From contig JAPLOV010000084.1 in assembly GCA_026400565.1 (NCBI GenBank), positions 1-44,847 on the forward strand: 44,847 nt of DNA, in the 5' to 3' direction. Shown here in pieces: positions 33,984 to 41,498 of this stretch; position 1 is the first letter of the stretch; every line of letters begins with the position of its first letter. The translations under genes and the position numbers were made by a program. This stretch comes from Hyphomicrobiales bacterium (GTDB lineage Bacteria > Pseudomonadota > Alphaproteobacteria > Rhizobiales > Beijerinckiaceae). Below the pieces are notes generated by a model. The model saw only the letters and a list, made by a program, of their open reading frames with translations, searched no databases and had not been told where the DNA came from.

Positions 33984-35110
33984 CCGAAGCCGTGGTCATC
34001 ACAGGGATCGGTCTGCTGTCGAGCCTTGGCGAGGGCATTGCGCCCCATGTCGAGGCAGCCCGCGGCGCCCGCAAGGCCGTGATCGATTTCGAAAGCTTTG
34101 CGCCCTACCCGGTGCATCCGCTCGGCACGGTCGAGCTTGACCGGCAGATCCCGAAGAAATCCGATCAGCGCCAGATGGAACCCTGGCAGCGCATCGGTGT
34201 CTATGCGGCCGGGCTTGCGCTCGACAGTGCCGGCATCAAGGGCGACGCCGAAGCCAAGGACAGGCTGCATGTCATCGTCGCCGCAGGCGGAGGCGAGCGT
34301 GATCATGCCGTTGATGGGCAGATTCTCACTGGCCTGAAGACAGCGGCCAATCCGGGCGTGTTCCTCAACGAGCGGCTGCTGGGTGATCTCAGGCCGACGC
34401 TGTTCCTCGCACAATTGTCGAACCTGCTGGCCGGCAATATCTCGATCGTTCATGGGGTCACCGGCCCTTCGCGCACGTTCATGGGTGAGGAGCAGGCCGG
34501 CGTCGATGCCGTCCGGGTCGCCCATGCGCGGATCGCTGCGGGTCAGGCCGAGATGCTTCTTGTCGGCGGATCCTACAATGCCGAGCGCCGCGACATGCTG
34601 CTGCTGTTCGAGCTGGGCGGTGCCCTGTTGAAGGGTGCCCCGATCCCGACCTTCAGCCGCACGCCGGGCCAAGACGGCATGGTCACGGGCAGCGTCGGAG
34701 CCTTTCTGGTGCTGGAATCGGCCAAAAGTGCCATGGCACGCGGCGCGAAGGTGCTGGCCCGGCTCGATGCTGTCAGTGCCGACAGGGTCCGGCGCGACGA
34801 TGGCGCGATCACACGCTCGCTGGTGAAGCAGTTCTTGGGCCACCATGTGGAGCCTGCCGGCCTTCTGGTGTCGGCTGCGCCCGGACTGGCCGGAGCCGCT
34901 GCCGAGGAAAGCGCAGCGCTCGCGGCGGTTGCCGCGGGGCGTACCCCGGTCGCTGTCGGCGATCTGGTCGGGCATGCCATCGAGGCGGCGTTTCCGGTGG
35001 CGGTGGCGCTTGCTGCCGCGTTGCTCTCGGAGGGCGAGGCGGCTTCGGCGCTGGTGACCGGTGTCGGTCATCATCGCGGCGAAGGCGTTGCCAGCCTGAG
35101 CGCGGCGTGA
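33980..35110 (+). CDS. Ketosynthase-like protein without cysteine (chain-length-factor-like)
   Basis: This 376-residue thiolase-fold protein resembles FabF but contains no cysteine at all. Where the next gene has STACSSGAT, this one reads HGVTGPSRTFMG (about 158-168). The first catalytic His motif (NAHGTST) is replaced by SAAPGLAG; only the second (VGHAIEAA) keeps its His. It therefore cannot form an acyl-enzyme through Cys. By analogy with type II polyketide synthases it may be the non-catalytic partner of the complete ketosynthase downstream, possibly setting chain length. That role is inference. It overlaps fabZ by 4 bp and is 13 bp from the next gene. Confidence 0.85.
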   Translation: MTEAVVITGIGLLSSLGEGIAPHVEAARGARKAVIDFESFAPYPVHPLGTVELDRQIPKKSDQRQMEPWQRIGVYAAGLALDSAGIKGDAEAKDRLHVIVAAGGGERDHAVDGQILTGLKTAANPGVFLNERLLGDLRPTLFLAQLSNLLAGNISIVHGVTGPSRTFMGEEQAGVDAVRVAHARIAAGQAEMLLVGGSYNAERRDMLLLFELGGALLKGAPIPTFSRTPGQDGMVTGSVGAFLVLESAKSAMARGAKVLARLDAVSADRVRRDDGAITRSLVKQFLGHHVEPAGLLVSAAPGLAGAAAEESAALAAVAAGRTPVAVGDLVGHAIEAAFPVAVALAAALLSEGEAASALVTGVGHHRGEGVASLSAA

Positions 35111-35123
35111 GGGAGGGAGCGCG

Positions 35124-36401
35124 ATGATGACAGACGTTCGCGATGCCCATGGCAGGCCTCTGGTGGCCGTCACCGGGATTGGCCTTGTCACCTCGCTCGG
35201 GCGGGGAAAGGCTGACAACTGGGCCCGCCTGACCGCAGGCCAGTCCGGCATCCACAGGATCACACGGTTCCCGGTCGAGGGCCTCAGGACCAGCATTGCC
35301 GGAACAGTCGACGACCTTTTCAGCCAGCCGTTCGCCGCGCCGGAACTGTCCGAGAAACTGGCGATGCTGGCTGCCGATGAAGCGGTTGGCCAGGCCGGCC
35401 TCGGCAGCAGGGGCAATTTCCCCGGTCAGTTGTTCATGGCTGTGCCGCCGGTCGAGCTGGAATGGCCGCAGAAGCAGGTCCTTGCCGGCGACGGTGCTGA
35501 GGCTGTCAGCTACGACACGCTGCTTGCGGCAGCGGCGGCGCACACCCACCGCGCCTATCACGAGATGTTCCTGTTCGGCACGGTCGCGGACCGTATCGCC
35601 GACCATTTCGGCACCAGGGGTTCGCCGATCTCCCTGTCGACCGCCTGCTCGTCCGGCGCGACCGCAATCCAGATGGGGGTCGAGGCGATCCGGCGCGGGG
35701 AGACCGATGCCGCGCTGTGCATCGGCACGGATGGCTCGGTGCACGCCGAAGCGCTGATCCGGTTCTCGCTGCTGTCGGCACTGTCGACCCACAATGATCC
35801 GCCGGAGGAAGCCTCCAAGCCGTTCTCGAAGAACCGCGACGGCTTCGTGATGGGCGAGGGCGGCGCTGCGTTGGTGCTTGAAAGCTATGCCAGCGCGCGG
35901 GCGCGCGGGGCCGAGATCCTCGGATTCGTGCTGGGTTGCGGCGAGAAGGGCGATGGCTTCCACCGCACGCGCTCATCGCCGGACGGCCGGCCTGCCATCG
36001 TGGCGATGCAGGATGCGCTGACTGATGCCGGCCTTGAACCGTACCATATCGATTATGTCAACGCGCACGGCACCTCGACGCCGGAGAACGACAAGATGGA
36101 AGCGATGAGCTGCACGGCGGTGTTTGGCCCGCGCATGACGTCGCTGCCGATTTCGTCGAACAAGTCCATGGTCGGACACACGCTGACGGCGGCGGGTGCG
36201 GTCGAAGCCGTGTTTTCCCTGCTGACAATCGCCAGGGGCCGCATTCCGCCGACAATCAACTACCGCGAGCCTGATCCGAATATCCCGCTCGATGTCGTGC
36301 CCAATCTGGCGCGCGATGCCCGGGTGCGGCGGGTGATCTCCAACTCCTTCGGCTTTGGCGGGCAGAATACCTGCCTGGTCTTCGGCGACGGCCCGGCTTG
36401 A
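35124..36401 (+). CDS. Beta-ketoacyl-ACP synthase II-type (FabF) for VLCFA
   Basis: This 425-residue ketosynthase has all the catalytic residues: Cys175 (STACSSGAT), His315 (VNAHGTSTPENDK) and His352 (SMVGHTLTAAGA), plus the C-terminal NSFGFGGQN. It condenses malonyl-ACP with a growing acyl chain. In this cluster it most likely elongates the AcpXL-bound very-long-chain fatty acid, together with the cysteine-free paralogue. It lies 13 bp after that gene. Directly after its stop codon the base composition collapses into an AT-rich segment. Confidence 0.92.
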   Translation: MMTDVRDAHGRPLVAVTGIGLVTSLGRGKADNWARLTAGQSGIHRITRFPVEGLRTSIAGTVDDLFSQPFAAPELSEKLAMLAADEAVGQAGLGSRGNFPGQLFMAVPPVELEWPQKQVLAGDGAEAVSYDTLLAAAAAHTHRAYHEMFLFGTVADRIADHFGTRGSPISLSTACSSGATAIQMGVEAIRRGETDAALCIGTDGSVHAEALIRFSLLSALSTHNDPPEEASKPFSKNRDGFVMGEGGAALVLESYASARARGAEILGFVLGCGEKGDGFHRTRSSPDGRPAIVAMQDALTDAGLEPYHIDYVNAHGTSTPENDKMEAMSCTAVFGPRMTSLPISSNKSMVGHTLTAAGAVEAVFSLLTIARGRIPPTINYREPDPNIPLDVVPNLARDARVRRVISNSFGFGGQNTCLVFGDGPA

Positions 36402-36405
36402 CGAT

Positions 36406-36874
36406 ATGCAGCTTCGATCCAAAGCTCTTGGTGTTGAATCTGTCCGTGTTTGGGGCTGATGCGTTAAAGGTTATGCGGGTGCAATTGGTGATGGTATGTT
36501 CGTGCTAATCGAAATGCCAGTTGCATATAGTGTGGCAGCTTATATACCGCATGCATGGCAGACCAATTATATTTGGAAATCATCTCATAATGATCCACAA
36601 ATCATCAAATATTTTTATGGCGATAAAGCATTCAAAAAATGTTTCTATATTTGAATTGTACGTAATTCAGCACTGGAATTATGAGACATATTTTATGTAT
36701 TGGTTAATTTTCATTTCTAGAGAAACGGCTTATCTTGATAAGCATTATAGTCGTCAGATTGGTTTAATTCGGGCTCAATCAATGTTAGATATATTTGAAA
36801 TTGTTGATTGCTTATTGAAAGAAAAAGGCAAGCTCATCCACCATTCTGAACTGATGACAGGAAGGCATTTCTGA
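36406..36874 (+). pseudogene. AT-rich foreign-looking segment with degenerate open frames
   Basis: From 36541 to 36840 I count 91 G+C in 300 bases (30%), against 41 of 60 (68%) in the neighbouring ketosynthase. Two frames look coding, with purine-rich first codon positions. Frame A starts at ATG 36406, has TGA at 36457-36459, and continues (GYAGAIGDGMFVLIEMPVAY, then IPHAWQTNYIWKSSHNDPQI) to TGA at 36652. Frame B, shifted by one base, carries on (NYETYFMYWLIFISRETAYL, RAQSMLDIFEIVDCLL) to TGA at 36872. This looks like one gene broken by a stop and a frameshift. I do not recognise the protein. An open frame of 117 codons in frame B (36521-36874) is the alternative. Its last bases supply the GGAAGG that serves the ketoreductase. 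Confidence 0.6.
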
Positions 36875-36875
36875 A

Positions 36876-37622
36876 GTGAATGTTCTAGTCACCGGCGGCG
36901 CAAAGGGCATTGGTGCAGGCGTGGTGCGGGCGCTGGTGGAGGCTGGCCACGACGTCGTCTTCACCTTCCGTTCGTCAGGCGATCAGGCTGCTGCTCTTTC
37001 CGCCGAGCTTGGCGCCTTGCGGGCTGGCGCGCGGGTCGAGGCCATGCCGCTCGATCTCTCGGACAAGGCCGCCGTCGCAAACTTCTGCGCTCAGTCCGAC
37101 CAGCTCGGCCAGATCGACGGGCTGGTTCACAATGCCGGGCAATCTTTCGACACGCTGTCGATGATGCTGGCGCAGGACAAGGCCGAGGCCGCGATGCAGG
37201 TCAATTTCTGGTCCTTCACCCAGATCGTCAATGCTTTCGTGCGGCCGATGATGGCACGGCGCTCGGGCCGGGTGATCGCCATCGGTTCGGTCACGGCGAG
37301 CCGCGCCAATCAGGGCAATGCGGCCTATGCAGCGTCAAAAGCAGCGCTCGAAGCCTACATGCGCACGCTGTCGCTGGAGACCGCCAAGCGCGGCATCACA
37401 GCAAACACAATTGCGCCGGGCTTCGTCGATACGGACATGATGGGTCCTTATGCGGCCTATCGCGAGAAGATGGAAAAGCAGATCCCGGCAGGGCGCTTCG
37501 CCACGCCAGCCGATATCGGCGCTCTGGCGGCTTTCCTGATGAGCCCCGGTGCCGCCTATATCACCGGTGCGACGATTCCGGTTGATGGCGGCATGATGGC
37601 GTCGATGGGTTTGCAGCGGTGA
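36876..37622 (+). CDS. fabG: 3-oxoacyl-ACP reductase (FabG-like SDR)
   Basis: This 248-residue short-chain dehydrogenase has the cofactor motif TGGAKGIG (6-13), NAG at 86-88 and the catalytic set S138, Y151 and K155 (YAASK). It ends ITGATIPVDGGMMASMG, as FabG proteins do. In this cluster it would reduce 3-oxoacyl-AcpXL. It starts with GTG at 36876; GGAAGG lies 10 bases upstream within the AT-rich segment, so its translation now depends on foreign DNA. Confidence 0.9.
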   Translation: MNVLVTGGAKGIGAGVVRALVEAGHDVVFTFRSSGDQAAALSAELGALRAGARVEAMPLDLSDKAAVANFCAQSDQLGQIDGLVHNAGQSFDTLSMMLAQDKAEAAMQVNFWSFTQIVNAFVRPMMARRSGRVIAIGSVTASRANQGNAAYAASKAALEAYMRTLSLETAKRGITANTIAPGFVDTDMMGPYAAYREKMEKQIPAGRFATPADIGALAAFLMSPGAAYITGATIPVDGGMMASMGLQR

Positions 37623-37631
37623 CGTGACCCT

Positions 37632-37651
37632 ACCCCACCCCACCCCACCCC
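37632..37651. repeat. ACCCC pentamer repeat, four copies
   Basis: Four tandem copies of ACCCC fill the space between the ketoreductase stop codon and the -35 box of the toxin-antitoxin promoter. Confidence 0.8.
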
Positions 37652-37652
37652 C

Positions 37653-37681
37653 TTGACCATGGTATCGAGAGGGTTTATCTG
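37653..37681 (+). promoter_or_regulatory. Sigma70-type promoter for the PemK-type TA pair
   Basis: TTGACC (37653-37658) and TATCTG (37676-37681) are separated by 17 bp, 26 bp before the antitoxin start codon at 37708. This gives the toxin-antitoxin pair its own promoter inside the lipid A cluster. Its presence is a sequence-based guess. Confidence 0.4.
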
Positions 37682-37707
37682 GTGGTCCACACGAGCCGGT
37701 GCACGAT

Positions 37708-38067
37708 ATGGGATATGTGACGATTCGCGACAACAGCCTCTGGACCAAGCATATCGAAGGTGACGCTGAGATCGTCACCCGCATTCTTGGGCTGCCAGCC
37801 AATGCGCCGATCAGGCTCGTCATCGATGGCTCTGAATTGTCGTTCCGCAAGATGCGTGATGGTACGGACGGGCGGCCAACGGCCGGATTGCGCCCGGACC
37901 AGGATTCACGCGCCGCATGGGACAAGTTGCTTGAGAGACGAGGCATCAAGGTCAGGCTCCACCTGCCAGACCATCCCGTGCTCATTGATCCTTACCTTGC
38001 CTCGCTGGTTCCGCTTCTTGATGAGTGGACAAGCACCGAGGATGCAAGGGCATATGATGGCCTTTGA
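37708..38067 (+). CDS. Putative antitoxin of a PemK/MazF-type module
   Basis: This 119-residue protein begins with a short beta-rich segment (MGYVTIRDNSLWTK) and ends in an acidic, leucine-rich tail (YLASLVPLLDEWTSTEDARAYDG). It lies directly upstream of a PemK/MazF-like toxin and overlaps it by 14 bp, so it is most likely the antitoxin. It does not look like classical MazE. The start could also be GTG at 37699; neither has a strong ribosome-binding site. The assignment rests mainly on position and size. Confidence 0.6.
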   Translation: MGYVTIRDNSLWTKHIEGDAEIVTRILGLPANAPIRLVIDGSELSFRKMRDGTDGRPTAGLRPDQDSRAAWDKLLERRGIKVRLHLPDHPVLIDPYLASLVPLLDEWTSTEDARAYDGL

Positions 38068-38416
38068 ACAATGGGATGTGGTAACCGCTCTGTTTCCCTT
38101 CACCGATGTTGATGTGCGAAAGCCGCGTCCGGTGGTTGTCCTGTCGGGAGCAGCGTTCAATGCCGAGCATGGCCATGTGGTTGCGGCGATGGTGACAACC
38201 GGCACCAGAAGCCGTTGGCCGAGTGATCATGGCATTGCCGATCTGGGATTGGCAGGGCTGTCTCACAGCTCGGTCGTGCGATGGAAGATTTTTACTTTGC
38301 CCTATGCCGTGATAGCCCGCCGGATCGGCATGCTGTCCCAGGCTGATCGGGCGGTGCTTGACCGGCGAATGTCATCGGTTTTTCCGCAACGGTCATCCTC
38401 GCCCGGGGCAAGTTGA
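38054..38416 (+). CDS. PemK/MazF-type endoribonuclease toxin
   Basis: This 120-residue protein has the MazF/PemK fold signature: EQWDVVTALFPFTDVDVRKPRPVVVLS at the N-terminus (the conserved strand pair and catalytic Arg region), then HVVAAMVTT and SSVVRWKIFTLP. MazF-type toxins cut single-stranded RNA at short sequences. Two adjacent ATGs (38054, 38057) lie inside the 3' end of the antitoxin gene. It ends 16 bp before the dehydrogenase gene, so the module lies within the lipid A operon, where I would not expect it. Confidence 0.82.
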   Translation: MMAFEQWDVVTALFPFTDVDVRKPRPVVVLSGAAFNAEHGHVVAAMVTTGTRSRWPSDHGIADLGLAGLSHSSVVRWKIFTLPYAVIARRIGMLSQADRAVLDRRMSSVFPQRSSSPGAS

Positions 38417-38432
38417 TACAGGTAGACCTCTC

Positions 38433-39455
38433 ATGCGCGCATTGATGCTTCACGGCGACCGGGACCTCCGGATCGAGGAGATCGACCCGCCACCTCCGCC
38501 TGCTCCGGGCGAGGTGCAGGTGCGGGTGCGCGCGCTTGGGCTCAACTTCCTTGATGTCTGGGGCTTTCGCGGCATGGCCTTCGCCAAGCGCAAGATGCCG
38601 CAAGCGGCAGGCGTCGAGGCTGCAGGCGAGGTCGTGGCGCTTGGGACAGGTGTCTCGCGCTTCAGGCTCGGGCAGAAGGTCACGATGTACGGTGCCGACA
38701 CCTGTGGCACCTGCAAGGCCTGCCGCGAGGGGCGCGACAACCTGTGTGAGGACGTCACCGGGATCATGGGCTTCCATATTGACGGCTTTGGCCGCGAGCT
38801 GATCAACCGTGCGGAGCGGCTATGCGTTGCTGTGCCCGACAGTGTCGGGTTTGAACAGGCAGCCTGTGCGCCGATCGGTTTTGGCACCGTGCAGCACATG
38901 TTGTTCGACAATGCCAAACTGGAGCCGGGCGAGAGCATCCTGGTCCAAGCCGCCGGCTCGGGCATCGGCACTGCGGCGATCAAGATGGCCAAGGCGATCG
39001 GCTGCACGGTCTACACGACCGTCGGCGATGATGCGAAAGCTGCCCGTGCGCTGGAACTCGGGGCCGATCACGTCATCAACTACAAGACCGAGCGTTTCGA
39101 GGGCGAGGTCCGCCGCCTGACCCGCCGCAAAGGGGTCGATGTCGTGTTCGAACATGTCGGGGCAGACACCTGTAACGGCTCGCTGCTCTGCCTCAAGCGC
39201 GGTGGCCGGCTGGTCACCTGCGGCGCGACCTCAGGCGCCACCACGACGATGAACCTGATGCAGCTGTTCCAGCAGCAATACCGCATCTTCGGTTCGTTCG
39301 GCTGTTCCATGAAGAACATCGCCGATTCCCTCGACAAGATGGCGGCAGGCCTGACGCCCGTGATCGATTCGATGTTTGACCTGGCTGATTTCGGGAAGGG
39401 TCTGGCCCGGCTCGAAGGGCGGCAGGTGTTCGGCAAGGTCATCATCAGGCTGTGA
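38433..39455 (+). CDS. Zinc-type alcohol dehydrogenase-like reductase of the VLCFA cluster
   Basis: This 340-residue protein is a medium-chain dehydrogenase/reductase. The structural zinc ligands are C91, C94, C97 and C105 (CGTCKACREGRDNLC). The Rossmann motif is VQAAGSGIGTAAIKMAK. In rhizobial acpXL clusters a gene of this kind lies directly before lpxXL, as here. It is thought to take part in making the very-long-chain fatty acid, perhaps as the enoyl reductase; that step is inferred. The start at 38433 follows AGGTAG. Confidence 0.85.
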   Translation: MRALMLHGDRDLRIEEIDPPPPPAPGEVQVRVRALGLNFLDVWGFRGMAFAKRKMPQAAGVEAAGEVVALGTGVSRFRLGQKVTMYGADTCGTCKACREGRDNLCEDVTGIMGFHIDGFGRELINRAERLCVAVPDSVGFEQAACAPIGFGTVQHMLFDNAKLEPGESILVQAAGSGIGTAAIKMAKAIGCTVYTTVGDDAKAARALELGADHVINYKTERFEGEVRRLTRRKGVDVVFEHVGADTCNGSLLCLKRGGRLVTCGATSGATTTMNLMQLFQQQYRIFGSFGCSMKNIADSLDKMAAGLTPVIDSMFDLADFGKGLARLEGRQVFGKVIIRL

Positions 39456-39575
39456 GCGCCGCATCCGGGAAGCCGGTGGCGCGCGGCATCGGGCAGGGGC
39501 CAGGTCCCCAAAACAGTTGACCTTGGCCGCGCCCGCCCTCATGTGCGCGGGTGGGCGCAAGCCTCGCCGGATTTT

Positions 39576-39604
39576 TTCAGGGCTGTCGTTTCCAGGGCTG
39601 TCAT
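39576..39604. repeat. Two-copy direct repeat before lpxXL
   Basis: TTTCAGGGCTGTCG is followed at once by TTTCCAGGGCTGTCA. The second copy ends a few bases before the likely start of the acyltransferase gene. Confidence 0.6.
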
Positions 39605-39607
39605 CCC

Positions 39608-40581
39608 GTGCTTGCTCGCTTTCGAAGGACCGCCTCACAGGTGGCCGCATTCCTGATGGTTTGGACGGTGCGGGCCGTGTTCGCGCTGTCGCGCGCGCTT
39701 GGGCCGGCACGGGCCAGTGCGACAGGCGGCTGGCTGTTGCGCAAGCTCGGACCGCTGACGCCTCAACAGCGGATCGCGCGTGACAACCTCAGGGCTGCCT
39801 TTCCCGACAGGAGCGATGCCGAACGGGCCGCCATCCTTGACGAGGCCTGGGACAGCCTTGGGCGCACGGCGGGCGAATATGCCCATCTGGCGACGCTGTT
39901 CGATTATGATGCCGACAACCCGGATCCCGGCGGGCGTGTCGAGGTGTCCGGAACCGAGTATTTCGAAGCCCTGCGTGACGATGGCAAGCCGGGCATCATC
40001 TTTTCGGCCCATCTGGCCAACTGGGAACTGCCGGCGATCTGCGCCCAGCGATACGGGCTGGAGGCCACGGCGGTGTTTCGGCCACCGAATGACCCTGCCG
40101 TCGCTGCGATGATCCACGAAATCCGCTCCGGAACCATGGGAGGTCTGGCGGCATCGATGCGCGGCTCGGCCTTCTCCATGCACGGCGTGCTGGAGAATGG
40201 CGGCCATCTCGGCATGCTGATCGACCAGCATTTCACCCGCGGCGTGGTTATCGACTTTCTCGGCCGGCCGGCCATGGCGAACCCGGTGATGGCGAAGTTT
40301 GCGCGCCGCTTCGAATGCCCGGTGCATGGTGTTCGCGTGATCCGCCTGCCCGGCCACCGGTTCCGACTGGGACGATGAATGCGGTCGTCGAGGGCTGGGT
40401 GCGCGAGCACCCCGGCCAGTGGCTCTGGATGCACCGGCGCTGGCGGCCCAAGATGGTGGCGCTGGCACTGGCTGCGCAGAAGGCTGCGCCATCAGATCCT
40501 GTCGACCCGGAGGCCGAGGGTGACCGTCCGACACCCAGTTCAACGCAACGTGACTTCCCGGCTCCGGGAAAATCGGTTTGA
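39608..40581 (+). pseudogene. lpxXL: Lipid A acyltransferase LpxXL, broken by internal deletion
   Basis: The first part reads as an LpxL/LpxXL-family acyltransferase: one N-terminal membrane segment, FSAHLANWELPA with the catalytic His-x4-Glu, RPPNDPAVAAM, and GMLIDQHFTRG. It ends at RLPGHRFRLGR and TGA (40376-40378). The conserved C-terminus MNAVVEGWVREHPGQWLWMH continues in another frame from ATG 40375 to TGA 40581. Relatives have about 20-24 residues between RFRL and this segment, so roughly 65 bp are missing. The stop and the next ATG overlap as ATGA, so re-initiation is conceivable. The enzyme should attach the very-long-chain acyl group from AcpXL to lipid A. The start (GTG 39608) is uncertain. 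Confidence 0.8.
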
Positions 40582-40588
40582 GTGCGGC

Positions 40589-41401
40589 ATGCAATCCGGG
40601 CCGAACATGTTGCGTCGAACCATTCGGGCAAGTTTTTTTGCACGTCTTGCGGCAAGTCTTCTTGCAAGCCTTGCCGTCACGCTCTGGAGCCCGGGCAGCT
40701 TTGGCGTTGTGGCTCAAACCGCTCCGTCTCAGGATGCTGGCACCCAGGGCGCAAAGCCCCTTGCCGTGCTGGAGCTGTTCACCAGCCAGGGCTGCTCGTC
40801 CTGCCCGGCTGCCGACGCACTGTTCGTCGAGATGGCGCGTGATCCCAACCTGCTCGTGCTGACCCTGCCTGTCGATTATTGGGATTATCTCGGCTGGAAG
40901 GACACACTCGCCCATGCCGCGTTCAGCCAGCGGCAGCGTGCCTATGCCAAACGCCGGGGCGATGGCCAGATCTATACGCCTCAGGCCGTGATCGACGGCA
41001 TCGCCCATGCCGTTGGCTCTGATCGCCGCGCGATGGACCAGATCCTCGCGACGCATCAGGCGAACAGCTTTCCGCTGGATGTGAACGTGTCCGAAGCCGC
41101 CGGCCAGATCCGCATTTCGCTCAGTGGCAAGGCGAGGCCGGGCTCGATCTGGGTTCTGCCCGTGGCCCGTGCCCGTGCCGTTGCGATCCAGCGGGGCGAG
41201 AACCGGGGCCGCGAGGTCGCCTATGCCAATGTGGTGCGCGGCCTGATGCGCGTGGGTGACTGGCGCGGCGAACCGATGACGCTTGAACTGCCGAAGACAC
41301 TGGTCTCCCAGGCCGATGCCGATACCTATGCCGTGCTGGTTCACAGCGAGGATGGCAAGATTGGCCGAATCATCGGGGCTGCCAAGGCTCCGCGCTTCTG
41401 A
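40589..41401 (+). CDS. DUF1223 thioredoxin-fold exported protein
   Basis: This 270-residue protein matches DUF1223: LAVLELFTSQGCSSCPAADALF with a CxxC motif as in thioredoxins, then LPVDYWDYLGWKDTLAH and YTPQAVIDG. The basic N-terminus and following hydrophobic stretch (IRASFFARLAASLLASLAVTL) form a signal peptide, so it acts in the periplasm. The function is unknown. The start may be 40589 or 40607; no strong ribosome-binding site is seen. It begins 7 bp after the lpxXL remnant. Confidence 0.87.
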   Translation: MQSGPNMLRRTIRASFFARLAASLLASLAVTLWSPGSFGVVAQTAPSQDAGTQGAKPLAVLELFTSQGCSSCPAADALFVEMARDPNLLVLTLPVDYWDYLGWKDTLAHAAFSQRQRAYAKRRGDGQIYTPQAVIDGIAHAVGSDRRAMDQILATHQANSFPLDVNVSEAAGQIRISLSGKARPGSIWVLPVARARAVAIQRGENRGREVAYANVVRGLMRVGDWRGEPMTLELPKTLVSQADADTYAVLVHSEDGKIGRIIGAAKAPRF

Positions 41402-41498
41402 GCGCAGGGCGTGGCTTTCAGGCCCGATAGCAATTGCGCTCCCGGCGACTTCGGTTCACTCTTGGTGCGTCATCGAGCGTTGGGGGAGGGACAGCTTC

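Noticed and set aside
36457-36459. In-frame TGA in the AT-rich segment read as selenocysteine (VWG-stop-CV context)
   Set aside because: No selenocysteine insertion hairpin was found by eye, and a second frame break downstream is better explained by gene decay.
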